The position numbers were made by a program, and so were the translations under genes. 64,000 bases of DNA from Comamonas antarctica (GTDB taxonomy: Bacteria > Pseudomonadota > Gammaproteobacteria > Burkholderiales > Burkholderiaceae_C). Positions 49,182-59,029 of this stretch are shown one piece after another. The stretch lies in contig NZ_CP054840.1 in assembly GCF_013363755.1 (NCBI RefSeq), positions 3,876,001-3,940,000 on the forward strand. Direction: 5' to 3'. The notes under the pieces are model-generated. The model was not told the origin of the DNA and did not search any database. It was given only the letters and a program-made list of their open reading frames with translations. Numbering within the stretch: position 1 is the stretch's first letter; each line of letters begins with the position of its first letter.

Positions 49182-50357
49182 TCAAAACCGGTGCCGGATG
49201 CCCAGCGCCACGCTGGTGCCGCGGGCCTCGACGGCCTGCGCCGGCGCGCCCAGCGTCTGGGTGCGCGTCTGGTCGCGCATCAGCACCAGGTAGGCATCGG
49301 TGCGCTTGGACAGCAGATGGTCGTAGCCCAGGCTCAGCAGCTTGCGCTGCAGGTTGCCGCCGGCGGCCGTGGCCGGCACCGCCAGCACCGCGTCGCCGGT
49401 GCGGCGCGAGGCATAGCCCGCCAGCAGCCGGCCCGCGCCCAGCGGCACCGCAGCGCTCAGCTCCCACAGGCGGTAGCCGATATCGAGCGGCTGCGCCGCC
49501 GTGCCGCGGTTCTGGATGCCGCCCAGGTGCGCGAACAGCTTCACGCTGCTGAAGTCATAGGAGGCGGCCAGCTGCCAGGCGCGCGTGTCGTTGGGCGAGG
49601 TGCCGTCGGCAAATGTCAGCGGGTTGCGCTTGACGCTTTGCAGCGCCAGCGATGCCGCCAGCGGACCCTGCGCATAGGCCAGGCGCAGCGCACTGTTGCC
49701 GCCGCCCTGGCCTTCGGAAAACCCATAGGCGGCCGCGGCGCTGACACCGCTCCAGACCGGGGTTTCATAGGTCACGGAATTGGCCCAGCCCGTGCCGCCC
49801 GTGAGCGGGCTGCCGATGAAGGTCGTGAGGTTGAGCGGACTCAGCGCCGTGGAGTCGCCAAACGCGTTCGAGGTGATGCTGTTGACGAACAGCAGCGAGG
49901 ACATGTTGCCCAGGCGCACGCGCCCCCAGGCGGGATGCGCGAGCCCGACCCAGGCGAACCGCGAGAACGCCGGATCGGCCGCGACGTTGACCGGTGCGCC
50001 GATCGCATCGTTGCGCCCGAGCTGGCCGGTATCGTTGCGCACGAAGGACGACAGCTCGAAGGCGGCGCTGAGCCCGCCGCCCAGGTCCTCGCTGCCGCGC
50101 AGGCCCCAGTGGCTGGTCGACAGGTTGCCGCTGTTGAGCTTGGACTGGGCCTCGTCCTGCGCGTTGACCCCGCCCGGCGCGCCCTTGAAGCGGCCCACGC
50201 CGGCGTCCATCAGGCCATAGAACTGCAGGCTGGAGCCGGCAGCGCCCTGGGCGTGGGCGCCGGAAATGGCGGCTGCGGCCAGCGCCAGCAGGACGGTGTT
50301 GCGGCGCCTGGGCCGCATGGACGCGGGCACGCCTGCCGTGTCGGCATGGTTTTGCAT
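49182..50357 (-). CDS. Outer membrane porin (OmpC/Omp32-like)
   Basis: General porin of the betaproteobacterial Gram-negative porin family, 391 residues. A signal peptide (NTVLLALAAAAISGAHAQ) is followed by SLQFYGLMDAGVGRF, and the protein ends in phenylalanine (GIRHRF) as required for BAM-mediated insertion. The ATG at 50357 follows GGGAG at 9 bases; a longer frame upstream is unlikely. It is first of the porin-Bug-cyclase operon and divergent from the LysR gene. Confidence 0.93.
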   Translation of the reverse strand: MQNHADTAGVPASMRPRRRNTVLLALAAAAISGAHAQGAAGSSLQFYGLMDAGVGRFKGAPGGVNAQDEAQSKLNSGNLSTSHWGLRGSEDLGGGLSAAFELSSFVRNDTGQLGRNDAIGAPVNVAADPAFSRFAWVGLAHPAWGRVRLGNMSSLLFVNSITSNAFGDSTALSPLNLTTFIGSPLTGGTGWANSVTYETPVWSGVSAAAAYGFSEGQGGGNSALRLAYAQGPLAASLALQSVKRNPLTFADGTSPNDTRAWQLAASYDFSSVKLFAHLGGIQNRGTAAQPLDIGYRLWELSAAVPLGAGRLLAGYASRRTGDAVLAVPATAAGGNLQRKLLSLGYDHLLSKRTDAYLVLMRDQTRTQTLGAPAQAVEARGTSVALGIRHRF

Positions 50358-50439
50358 GGTGTTTGTCTCCCGTTGATATTGTTTTTGCTGCCGCCGGCCT
50401 CGGCGCCGGCAACAGGGATGCACTCTAGAGACTTGGCTT

Positions 50440-50489
50440 GTATTCCTGAAATGGATTCTTTAAATTCCAGCAATCCATGCGATGAATAC
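50440..50489. promoter_or_regulatory. Long interrupted dyad with nod-box-like half-sites
   Basis: Arms GTATTCCTGAAATGGATT (50440-50457) and AATCCATGCGATGAATAC (50472-50489) are inverted copies matching at 14 of 18 positions, separated by 14 bp. Each arm is itself a partial dyad spaced ATT-N9-GAT or ATC-N9-AAT, like a nod box. It lies 18 bp before the LysR start and 82 bp before the porin start. Confidence 0.6.
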
Positions 50490-50507
50490 CAATAAGAACC
50501 CTGGGAC

Positions 50508-51416
50508 ATGCGCTTCAACAAACTCGACCTGAACCTGCTGGTGGCGCTTGATGCGCTGCTGGCCGAACGCAACATCAGCCGTGCAGGCCAGCGCCTGCAC
50601 CTGAGCCAGCCCGCGATGAGCAACGCGCTGGCGCGGCTGCGCGATTACTTCGGCGACGAACTGCTGGCCGTGCAGGGGCGGCAGATGGTGCTCACGCCGC
50701 GCGCGCTGGGCCTGATCGAGCCGGTGCGCGAGGTGCTGGCACGCATCGACAGCACGATCACCACGCCGCCGGTGTTCGATCCGGCCAGCGCCACCCGTAC
50801 CTTCGTGCTGCTGCTGTCGGATTTCACCACCGCGGTGTTCGTGCCGCCGCTGCTCGAGGCGCTGTACCGCGAGGCGCGCGGCATAGGCATCGAGCTGCGC
50901 GCGCTCAACGACAAGCCGGGCGAGCAGCTCGATCAGGGCGACGCCGACCTGCTGGTCATTCCCGCGCAGTTTGCCGCGCCGGGCCATCCGTCGCAGCCCC
51001 TGTTCGAGGAGGAATACCTGTGCGTGACCTGGAACGGCAACAGCCGCATCCGCACGCAGTTGACCTTCGAGGATTATGTCGAGTGCGGCCATGTCGTGGC
51101 CAACTACGCCACGGGCCAGCAGCGCGCGGCATTCGACGGCTGGTTCCTGGAGCGCTTCGGCATCAAGCGCCGCGTCGAGGTGTCCGCGCCCAGCATGACG
51201 GCGCTGGCGCAGATGGTGATTGGCACCGACCGCATCGCCACCATGCACCGGCGGCTGGCGCTGCAGGCGGAAAAAGTGCTGCCGATCCGGCTGTGGCCGC
51301 CGCCGCTCGAAGTGCCGACGCTGGTGCAGACGCTGCAGTGGCACCGGCACCGCGATGCCGATCCGGCGCTGCAATGGCTGCGCGAACTCGCGCTGCGCGT
51401 GGGCCGCGCGATCTGA
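50508..51416 (+). CDS. LysR-type regulator of the NodD/NahR subgroup
   Basis: Transcriptional regulator of 302 residues. The N-terminus MRFNKLDLNLLVALDALLAERN and the HTH segment HLSQPAMSNALARLRDYFGDELLA match the NodD-like subgroup of LysR proteins closely. The effector-binding domain follows from about residue 90. It is divergent from the porin operon across a long dyad, the classical LysR arrangement, so it probably activates that operon when an aromatic or organic-acid inducer is bound (inference). Confidence 0.92.
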   Translation: MRFNKLDLNLLVALDALLAERNISRAGQRLHLSQPAMSNALARLRDYFGDELLAVQGRQMVLTPRALGLIEPVREVLARIDSTITTPPVFDPASATRTFVLLLSDFTTAVFVPPLLEALYREARGIGIELRALNDKPGEQLDQGDADLLVIPAQFAAPGHPSQPLFEEEYLCVTWNGNSRIRTQLTFEDYVECGHVVANYATGQQRAAFDGWFLERFGIKRRVEVSAPSMTALAQMVIGTDRIATMHRRLALQAEKVLPIRLWPPPLEVPTLVQTLQWHRHRDADPALQWLRELALRVGRAI

Positions 51417-51429
51417 GAAGATAGGCACC

Positions 51430-52068
51430 ATGCTTGAATACCTCACCATCCCTGTCACCGCCTTCCAGCAGAACTGCTCGCTGGTCTGGTGCAGCGAAAG
51501 CCGCGACGCGGCCGTGATCGATCCGGGCGGCGACCTGCCGCGCATCCTGGCCGCGGCCGAGCGCCTGGGCTTGAACCTGCGCGCGATCTGGCTCACGCAT
51601 GCGCACATCGACCACGCAGGCGGCGCGGGCGAGCTGGCGCAGTCGCATGCGCTGCCCATCATCGGCCCGCAGGAGGGCGATCAGTTCTGGATCGACGGCC
51701 TGCCGCAGCAAAGCGCGATGTTCGGATTTCCACCCGCGCAGCGCTTCACGCCCACGCGCTGGCTGCATGACGGCGACAGCGTGCAGATCGGCCGCGAAAC
51801 ACTGCACGTGCGCCACTGCCCGGGCCACACGCCCGGCCATGTGGTGTTCCACGCACCGCAGATCGAGCGCGTGTTCGTCGGCGACGTGCTGTTCGCGGGC
51901 AGCATCGGCCGCACCGATTTTCCCCAGGGCAACCACGAGCAGCTGATTGCCAGCATCGTCGAGAAGCTGTGGCCCATGGGCGAGAACACGGTGTTCATTC
52001 CGGGACACGGGCCGGAAAGCTCGCTCGGGCGCGAGCGCTTGAGCAACCCTTATGTGGGCGGGACCTGA
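51430..52068 (+). CDS. Metallo-beta-lactamase-fold hydrolase (glyoxalase II-like)
   Basis: Cytoplasmic zinc hydrolase of 212 residues. Metal motif THAHIDH with H57, H59, D61, H62; further ligands in HCPGHTPGHVVF, VGDVLFAGSIGRTDFP and PGHGPESSLG. This pattern matches the short YcbL/glyoxalase II-like group. It follows the LysR gene by 13 bp in the same direction. Substrate not known. Confidence 0.9.
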   Translation: MLEYLTIPVTAFQQNCSLVWCSESRDAAVIDPGGDLPRILAAAERLGLNLRAIWLTHAHIDHAGGAGELAQSHALPIIGPQEGDQFWIDGLPQQSAMFGFPPAQRFTPTRWLHDGDSVQIGRETLHVRHCPGHTPGHVVFHAPQIERVFVGDVLFAGSIGRTDFPQGNHEQLIASIVEKLWPMGENTVFIPGHGPESSLGRERLSNPYVGGT

Positions 52069-52098
52069 GGGCGCGCGGCTTTCCTGAGCATAGGACGT

Positions 52099-52220
52099 TC
52101 ATCCTTCGACGGGCTCAGGACGAACGGAGGGAGTAGGTCGCTAGCCTTCAAAGCGTTCGTGGCGACCAAACCGTCCGTGTGATCAAACCGTTCGTGGTGA
52201 GCCCGTCGAACCATGAACGG
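52099..52220. repeat. Inverted pair of R1 REP elements
   Basis: Copy 1 (52099-52127) reads TCATCCTTCGACGGGCTCAG then GACGAACGG; copy 2 (52188-52220) is inverted, CCGTTCGTGGTGAGCCCGTC then GAACCATGAACGG. Together they form a REPIN-like pair about 120 bp long, directly before the R2 tandem array. Confidence 0.8.
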
Positions 52221-52246
52221 CCCGCACGCATGATTCGAGCCCCGGA

Positions 52247-52467
52247 CGAACTTGGGGGCCTGGTTTTGCCGCCGGGCCGGCCTGGGCGGCCCCCCCCCCA
52301 AGGCAAAACGCGATTGGGGGGCTCTGCCCCCCCAGGAGAGCCACACGCAGTGGGCGAACGTGGGGGCTTGTTTTGCCGCCGGGCCGGCCTGGGCGGCCCC
52401 CCCCAAGGCAAAACGCGATTGGGGGGCTCTGCCCCCCAGGAGAGCCACACGCAGTGGGCGAACGTGG
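52247..52467 (+). repeat. Tandem array of R2 repeat units (~105 bp)
   Basis: Two successive near-identical units (periods 107 and 104 bp, differing only in C and G run lengths), with the first bases of a third. Each has GTTTTGCC...GGCAAAAC inverted arms, a CCGGGCCGGCCTGGGCGG core, and GGGGGGCTCTGCCCCCC. A single diverged unit lies at 2801. The array abuts the stop of the M48 peptidase gene. With the REP pair it fills the 403-bp gene-free stretch 52069-52471. Confidence 0.88.
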
Positions 52468-52471
52468 GGGT

Positions 52472-53368
52472 TTATTTCCTCGCCTGCCGATACAAGCCCT
52501 CGACTTTCGGCACATTCCTCTGCAGTTCGCGAATCCGGTCCGGGCCGCTCGGGTGGGTGGAGAGAAAAGCCAGGCCGTTGCCGCCACCGCCGCCCGTGGC
52601 CTGGCCCATCTTCTGCCACAGCGTGACCGCGGCCTGCGGGTCGTAGCCGGCGCGCGCCGCCATTTCCAGGCCCACCAGGTCGGCATCGCTTTCATCGGCG
52701 CGGCTGAAGCGCAGGCTCAGCAGCTGCGAGCCGAGCTTGGCCGCGGCGTTGCCCAGGTCGCCCAGGCCCAGCAGTTGCGCGCCCAGCGACAAGCCGATGT
52801 TGGTGGCCTGGTTCTTGGCCAGTTGCTCGCGCGAATGTTCGCGCAGCGCGTGCGCCATCTCGTGGCCCATGATCATGGCCGCCTCGTCATCGGTCAGCGC
52901 CAGCTTGTCGAGAATGCCGGTGTAGAACGCGATCTTGCCGCCGGGCATGCAGAACGCGTTGATTTCCTTGCTGCCGATCAGATTCACTTCCCAGCGCCAG
53001 GAACGCGCGCGCTCGTTCCATTGCGTGGCCTGCGGCACCAGCCGGCCCGCAATGGTGTGCAGGCGGCGCAGCTGCGGGTTGGTCGAGGGCGCAAGCGCGC
53101 CCTGGGCCTTGGCCTGGGCCAGCAGCTGCTGGTATTGCTGCGTGGCCGCCTCCTCGAGCGTCTCGGCGGGCACCAGCTGGCGCAGGCGCGAGCCGCCGCC
53201 GACATCGACCTGGGCCAGCGCCGCGCCGCCGGCCGTGGCCAGTGCCGCCGCGCCGCCCAGGCGCAGGAAGGCGCGCCGCGCCTGCCACGGGCTTGCGGCC
53301 GCGCAGCTGCAATGCCAGCAACTGGCGGCCGAGGAAAGAGTGGAATGGTCGAGATGCTGCATGCGCAA
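52472..53368 (-). CDS. M48-family zinc metallopeptidase with Tat signal
   Basis: Peptidase of 298 residues. HExxH reads H169-E-M-A-H173 and the third zinc ligand is E226 in ADESDADLVG, the M48 pattern. The N-terminus has a 30-residue cysteine-containing n-region, then a twin-arginine signal (RRAFLRLGGAAALATAGG) and cleavage near ALAQ, so the enzyme is probably folded before export. It resembles BepA/LoiP-type periplasmic peptidases in outer-membrane quality control. It is divergent from the AmpG-like gene, 92 bp apart. Confidence 0.88.
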   Translation of the reverse strand: MRMQHLDHSTLSSAASCWHCSCAAASPWQARRAFLRLGGAAALATAGGAALAQVDVGGGSRLRQLVPAETLEEAATQQYQQLLAQAKAQGALAPSTNPQLRRLHTIAGRLVPQATQWNERARSWRWEVNLIGSKEINAFCMPGGKIAFYTGILDKLALTDDEAAMIMGHEMAHALREHSREQLAKNQATNIGLSLGAQLLGLGDLGNAAAKLGSQLLSLRFSRADESDADLVGLEMAARAGYDPQAAVTLWQKMGQATGGGGGNGLAFLSTHPSGPDRIRELQRNVPKVEGLYRQARK

Positions 53369-53460
53369 AAGTCTAGCGGTTCTGCCACTGCGGGCCGTCA
53401 GACAACACCGCCACCCCGGGCTGCGCGCACGGGATAATGGCCTTGCAGCCTCCGACCGCC

Positions 53461-54816
53461 ATGAACCAATCCACCTCCTCCCCCGCCGCGCCCGCCGCGC
53501 CCGACGCAGCCCCCGCCCCCACCCGCAGCTGGCGCGCCACCTGGCGTGTCTACCGCGAGCCCGCGAGCTGGCGCATGCTGGCGCTGGGCTTCTCGGCGGG
53601 ACTGCCGCTGCTGCTGGTGCTGGGCACGCTGTCGTTCTGGCTGCGCGAGGCCGGCATCGACCGCGCGACCATTGGCTACCTGAGCTGGGTCGGCCTGGTC
53701 TATGCCTTCAAGTGGCTCTGGTCGCCGCTGGTCGACCATCTGCCGCTGCCACTGCTCACGCGCCGGCTGGGGCGCCGGCGCAGCTGGCTGCTGCTGTCGC
53801 AGCTGCTGGTCATGGCCGGCCTGGTGGGCATGGCGTTCAACGACCCGCTGAGCAGCCTGCAACCCGTGGTCTGGTGCGCGCTGGCGGTGGCGTTTGGCTC
53901 GGCGACGCAGGACATCGCGCTCGACGCCTTCCGCATCGAATCGGCCGACGCCGACCGCCAGGCGGCGCTGGCCGCGACCTACCAGACCGGCTACCGGCTG
54001 GCGATGATCTGGGCCGGCGCAGGCGTGTTGTGGATCGCGGCGCGCGCGCAGGGCGACGCCAGCGGCTATCTGCACAACGCCTGGCAGGTCGCGTACTGCG
54101 CCATGGCCGCGAGCATGCTGCTGGGCGTGGTCACGGTGCTGCTGTCGCGCGAGCCTGCGCCGCGCGCGTTGCCGCGCGCGCGCAATGCCGGCGAATGGCT
54201 GCGCGGCGCCGTGGTCGAGCCGTTTGCCGATTTCATCCGCCGCTACCGCTGGCAGGCGGCGCTGATCCTGGCGCTGATCGCGGTCTACCGCATCAGCGAC
54301 GTGGTGATGGGCATCATGGCCAATCCCTTCTATGTCGACATGGGCTTCACCAAGGACGAGGTCGCGGCCGTGACCAAGGTATTCGGCGTGGTCATGACGC
54401 TGGCCGGCGCCTTCCTCGGCGGCGCCATGGCCATGCGCTGGGGCGTGATGCGCGTGCTGATGCTGGGCGCCGTGCTGTCGGCCGCGAGCAACCTGCTGTT
54501 CGCGCTGCTGGCCACGCGCGGCCACGACCTCACGGGCCTGGTGTTCGTGGTCTCGGCCGACAACCTCGCCGGCGGCATTGCCTCGGCGGCCTTCATTGCC
54601 TACCTGTCGGCGCTGACCAATGTGCAGTACTCGGCGACCCAATATGCGCTGTTCAGCTCGATGATGCTGCTGGCGCCGAAGTGGATCGCCGGCTTCTCCG
54701 GCGTGTTTGTCGACGCGCATGGCTATGCGAGCTTCTTTGTCGCCACCGCGCTGCTGGGCCTGCCGGTGCTGCTGCTGGTCTGGGCCGCGGCGCGCGTGCC
54801 GCTGCGCAAGGATTGA
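53461..54816 (+). CDS. ampG: AmpG-like muropeptide permease (MFS)
   Basis: Inner-membrane MFS transporter of 451 residues importing anhydro-muropeptides for peptidoglycan recycling. A Pro/Ala-rich N-terminus leads to the AmpG signatures LGFSAGLPLLLVLGTLSFWL and GLVYAFKWLWSPLVDHLPLP, then SATQDIALDAFRIE. The ATG at 53461 is chosen; an in-frame ATG at 53437 would add eight residues. It fits the cell-wall theme of the window. Confidence 0.9.
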   Translation: MNQSTSSPAAPAAPDAAPAPTRSWRATWRVYREPASWRMLALGFSAGLPLLLVLGTLSFWLREAGIDRATIGYLSWVGLVYAFKWLWSPLVDHLPLPLLTRRLGRRRSWLLLSQLLVMAGLVGMAFNDPLSSLQPVVWCALAVAFGSATQDIALDAFRIESADADRQAALAATYQTGYRLAMIWAGAGVLWIAARAQGDASGYLHNAWQVAYCAMAASMLLGVVTVLLSREPAPRALPRARNAGEWLRGAVVEPFADFIRRYRWQAALILALIAVYRISDVVMGIMANPFYVDMGFTKDEVAAVTKVFGVVMTLAGAFLGGAMAMRWGVMRVLMLGAVLSAASNLLFALLATRGHDLTGLVFVVSADNLAGGIASAAFIAYLSALTNVQYSATQYALFSSMMLLAPKWIAGFSGVFVDAHGYASFFVATALLGLPVLLLVWAAARVPLRKD

Positions 54817-54839
54817 CAGCGGCCGCCGGGCCTGCGAGA

Positions 54840-54855
54840 TTTACCCCATCTTTAC
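54840..54855. promoter_or_regulatory. CpxR-box-like direct repeat
   Basis: TTTACCCCATCTTTAC: TTTAC repeated with an 11-bp period (one helical turn), whose complement is GTAAA-N6-GTAAA, close to the CpxR consensus GTAAA-N5-GTAAA. It lies about 85 bp before the CpxR-like response regulator gene and suggests autoregulation. Confidence 0.5.
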
Positions 54856-54939
54856 GCAGGCGACAAGCCAGCGCGACACCGCGGCGCGACCATCGCCTGC
54901 ATGGCCCTGCTTTCTTCCTCACTATCCCCGCCCGAATCC

Positions 54940-55662
54940 ATGAGCGTGCACCACCTGCTGATGATTGAAGATGACGCCCGCCTGGCCGAGATGGTCGGCG
55001 AGTACCTGGGCCAGAACGGCCTCAAGCTCGAGCACCGCGGCGACGGCCTGAGCGGCCTGGCCGCGCTGCAGGTCATCGACCCGCAGACGCTGCCCGACCT
55101 GGTGATCCTCGACCTGATGCTGCCCGACATCGACGGCCTCGAAGTCTGCCGCCGCATCCGCGCGCTGCCCGGCGCCGCGGCGCAGATCCCGGTGCTGATG
55201 CTGACCGCCAAGGGCGACCCCATGGACCGCGTGATCGGCCTGGAGATCGGCGCCGACGACTACCTGCCCAAGCCCTTCGAGCCGCGCGAGTTGCTGGCGC
55301 GCATCCGCGCCATCCTGCGGCGCCAGGGCCATGGCGCGGTGGAGGCGCCCAGCCAGGCGCTGCGCTTCGGCTCGCTCGAGATCGACCGCGATGCGCGCAC
55401 CGTGACCGTGGCCGGCCAGGCCAGCGAGCTGACCTCCTACCAGTTCGACCTGCTGGTGGCGCTGGCCGAGCGCGCGGGCCGCGTGCTGTCGCGCGAGCAG
55501 ATCATGGAGGCCGTGCGCGGCCGCGAGCTAGAGGCCTTCGACCGCTCGATCGACGTGCACATGGGCCGCATCCGCGCGGCCATCGAAGCCGACCCCAAGG
55601 CCCCCAAGCGCATCCTGACGGTGCGCGGCGTGGGCTATGTCTTTGCCAAGCAGCAGGACTGA
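54940..55662 (+). CDS. OmpR-family response regulator (CpxR/RstA-like)
   Basis: Regulator of 240 residues. Acidic residues E10, D11 and D12, phospho-acceptor D58 in VILDLMLPD, and lysine in GADDYLPKPFEPREL. The winged helix ends RILTVRGVGYVF. The AFDRSIDVHMGRIR segment is characteristic of the CpxR/RstA branch. The start MSVHHLLMIEDD is chosen; the frame is open 13 codons upstream. The kinase gene follows 4 bp after its stop. Confidence 0.94.
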   Translation: MSVHHLLMIEDDARLAEMVGEYLGQNGLKLEHRGDGLSGLAALQVIDPQTLPDLVILDLMLPDIDGLEVCRRIRALPGAAAQIPVLMLTAKGDPMDRVIGLEIGADDYLPKPFEPRELLARIRAILRRQGHGAVEAPSQALRFGSLEIDRDARTVTVAGQASELTSYQFDLLVALAERAGRVLSREQIMEAVRGRELEAFDRSIDVHMGRIRAAIEADPKAPKRILTVRGVGYVFAKQQD

Positions 55663-55666
55663 CGCC

Positions 55667-56887
<1,221 letters not shown>

Positions 56888-56889
56888 GC

Positions 56890-58197
56890 TCAGCGCAGGG
56901 ACTGCGCAGCCACGCCGAGGGGATCGGGCGCTGCCGGCTGAGGCGCGGCCGGCTGAGGCGCGGCGGGCTGAGGCGCGGCGCGGCGCGTGTACAGCGCATC
57001 GGCGCATAGCAGAATCAGCAGCAGCACGAAGAAGTGGCTTTCACGCGAGCTCCAGAGCGAGGCATTGATCAGGCTGTTGACGGCAAAGATCACCGCAAAG
57101 CTCAGCAGCAGACGCCGCTGGTGCGGCTGCGCATGGCGCGCGGCCCAGACCGGCGCACCGATCAGCGCCAGGAAGAGCAGCAGCCCGGGCAGCCCGTTTT
57201 CCATCCACAGGAACAGGTACTGGTTGTGCGGATGCCAGCGTCCGAACGCGCACCAGCCCTCGGCCGTGACCTGCGCGCACCAGGCATCGTGGTAGCTGCC
57301 CGTGCCCCAGCCGGTGAGCGGCTTCTGCGCCACCAGCGCCCAGGTGTTCTTCCAGAAGTTGATGCGCCCGCCGATGCTGGTGATCTCCATGCTGTCGCTG
57401 TTGCGCGCTTCGGTGACCGCGAGCTGCACGCGCTGCTGCACTTCGACCGACGTCGCGCCGACCACGAGCAGGCCCAGGCCCAGCAGGCCCAGCGCCGCCC
57501 AGCGTTTCCAGCCCTGCGTGGCCAGGATGAAGAATGCCAGCAGGGCCATCAACAACAGCAGATAGCCGGTGCGCCCGCTCGACAGATGGGTGATGCTCAG
57601 CGCGCCCAGCGCCGCCGCCAGCCACCAGGCGCCGCGCTGCCAGACCGCCGCGCTGGCGCGCAGCCCGCGGTCCATGGCCAGCACCACGAAGAAGGTCATC
57701 ATCACGTTCTGCGTGATGTAGTCGCCGATCACCGTATGGTTCTGCCCCCAGCCCTGGTTGTGGGTGCTGGACCAGGGCAGGTCCCAGAAGATGTTGGCGT
57801 AGACCGAAACCAGGATGAACAGCATGGCCAGCGCAAAGGCATTCATGCAGCGCCGGCGCCAGGCCTGGTCGGACAGCAGCGCAATGCCTACCGGCACCCA
57901 CAGCAGCTTGCTGTACTTGGACAGATGCAGCACGATGTCGTCGTGGCTGGCCGGCGTGTAGAGCGTGCCGACCAGCATCAGCGCGTAGAGGCCCAGCGCC
58001 GCCCAGACCACGGGCGCGCGCCGCACCGTGGGCCAGCGTTGCCAGATGCGCCCGCTGAGCAACCCGAACAGCAGCACCAGCGCCATCGCGACATAGCCCA
58101 GCGCCATCGCCACGGGAAACGACAGGAACACCAGCACCAGGCAGGCCAATGCGGCGGATTCGGAAAACGCCTGCATGCGGCGAAGAGCAAAGGTCAT
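56890..58197 (-). CDS. O-antigen ligase family protein (WaaL-like)
   Basis: Membrane protein of 435 residues with about ten TM helices. The Wzy_C/O-antigen ligase signature is visible: the region around SIGGRINFWKNTWALVAQKPLTGWGTGSYH and GRWHPHNQYLFLWMENG, with the catalytic-type His in HPHNQYL. It probably joins O-antigen or another glycan to lipid A core in the periplasm. The C-terminus carries three AAPQP repeats. Neighbouring glycosyltransferase genes support the LPS role. Confidence 0.87.
   Translation of the reverse strand: MTFALRRMQAFSESAALACLVLVFLSFPVAMALGYVAMALVLLFGLLSGRIWQRWPTVRRAPVVWAALGLYALMLVGTLYTPASHDDIVLHLSKYSKLLWVPVGIALLSDQAWRRRCMNAFALAMLFILVSVYANIFWDLPWSSTHNQGWGQNHTVIGDYITQNVMMTFFVVLAMDRGLRASAAVWQRGAWWLAAALGALSITHLSSGRTGYLLLLMALLAFFILATQGWKRWAALGLLGLGLLVVGATSVEVQQRVQLAVTEARNSDSMEITSIGGRINFWKNTWALVAQKPLTGWGTGSYHDAWCAQVTAEGWCAFGRWHPHNQYLFLWMENGLPGLLLFLALIGAPVWAARHAQPHQRRLLLSFAVIFAVNSLINASLWSSRESHFFVLLLILLCADALYTRRAAPQPAAPQPAAPQPAAPDPLGVAAQSLR
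56935..56985. repeat. 15-bp tandem repeats in the O-antigen ligase C-terminus
   Basis: Three copies of GGCTGAGGCGCGGCC / GGCTGAGGCGCGGCG; on the coding strand they give repeated AAPQP after the last TM helix. Same period as the repeat in the PQQ dehydrogenase, but unrelated sequence. Confidence 0.88.
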
Positions 58198-58304
58198 GGA
58201 GAAAATGCAAAAACGTTTTTATGGCCGCCTGGCCCCAGCCATGCGGGAGACGCCTTGAATCCAGGCTGTGCGTTGCTGCACAGGTATTGGGTAACAATCC
58301 GACT

Positions 58305-59024
58305 ATGAAAAATCCAACCGTTCACGCCATGTACTGGGACAACATTCCCGGCAGCATACTGTCCAAGCAGCGCGAGGTTTTCGCGCATCTCGACATTCCG
58401 CTGCAGCAGGAACGTGCCGACCAGCAGCCGCATGGTCTCTGGATGAACGAGGTGCTCGAGCGGATGGCGCCCGAGGACATCGTGGTGTTCTGCGACATCG
58501 ACGCGCTGGCATTGAACCGCGCCGCCTATCTGGCGGCCGTGCAGCATGCCGAGAACGGCGCGCTGTTCGGGCTGGCCCAGTTCTCCAACCACAAGCAGGG
58601 CACGCAAGTGTATGCGGGACCGATGTTCATGGCCTTTCGCAAAAGTATGTGGATGCAACTGGGCCGTCCCACCATGCGCTCGAGCAAACTGCACGATGCG
58701 GCCGAAGTCATGTCGGTGCTGGCGCGCGAAGCCGGCATTCCGGTGGTCATGCCTTCGGTGTGCGCCTGCCTGCTGCCCAAATGGTCGCTGGGCAACGAAG
58801 GCGTTTTCGGCATCGGCACCTTCTATGGCCAGCGCGAGTTCTTCCATCTGTTCGAATCGCGCAAGCCGGCCTACGAAGCCATCTTCCATGCGGTGGCCGA
58901 CGACGTGCTGGCCGACCGGCCGCTGAACTTCCGCCACTACCTCGAGATCGTCGAGCAGCTGCAGGCCGCCGAAAGCGGCCAGCCGCCGCGCCGCCGGCCC
59001 TGGTGGAAACGGCTGTGGAAGTGA
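58305..59024 (+). CDS. Putative glycosyltransferase-like protein of the LPS locus
   Basis: 239-residue soluble protein. A DxD-like motif in DIVVFCDIDALALN suggests a nucleotide-sugar-binding GT-A fold, and the C-terminus is basic (RRRPWWKRLWK), perhaps for membrane contact. It does not match a family that I recognise firmly. It starts 108 bp from the divergent O-antigen ligase and its TGA overlaps a GTG of the next gene. Confidence 0.6.
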   Translation: MKNPTVHAMYWDNIPGSILSKQREVFAHLDIPLQQERADQQPHGLWMNEVLERMAPEDIVVFCDIDALALNRAAYLAAVQHAENGALFGLAQFSNHKQGTQVYAGPMFMAFRKSMWMQLGRPTMRSSKLHDAAEVMSVLAREAGIPVVMPSVCACLLPKWSLGNEGVFGIGTFYGQREFFHLFESRKPAYEAIFHAVADDVLADRPLNFRHYLEIVEQLQAAESGQPPRRRPWWKRLWK

Positions 59025-59029
59025 AGCGC

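Noticed and set aside
52247..52467. Possible CRISPR array
   Set aside because: The repeats are contiguous ~105-bp units without short unique spacers, and no cas genes are present.
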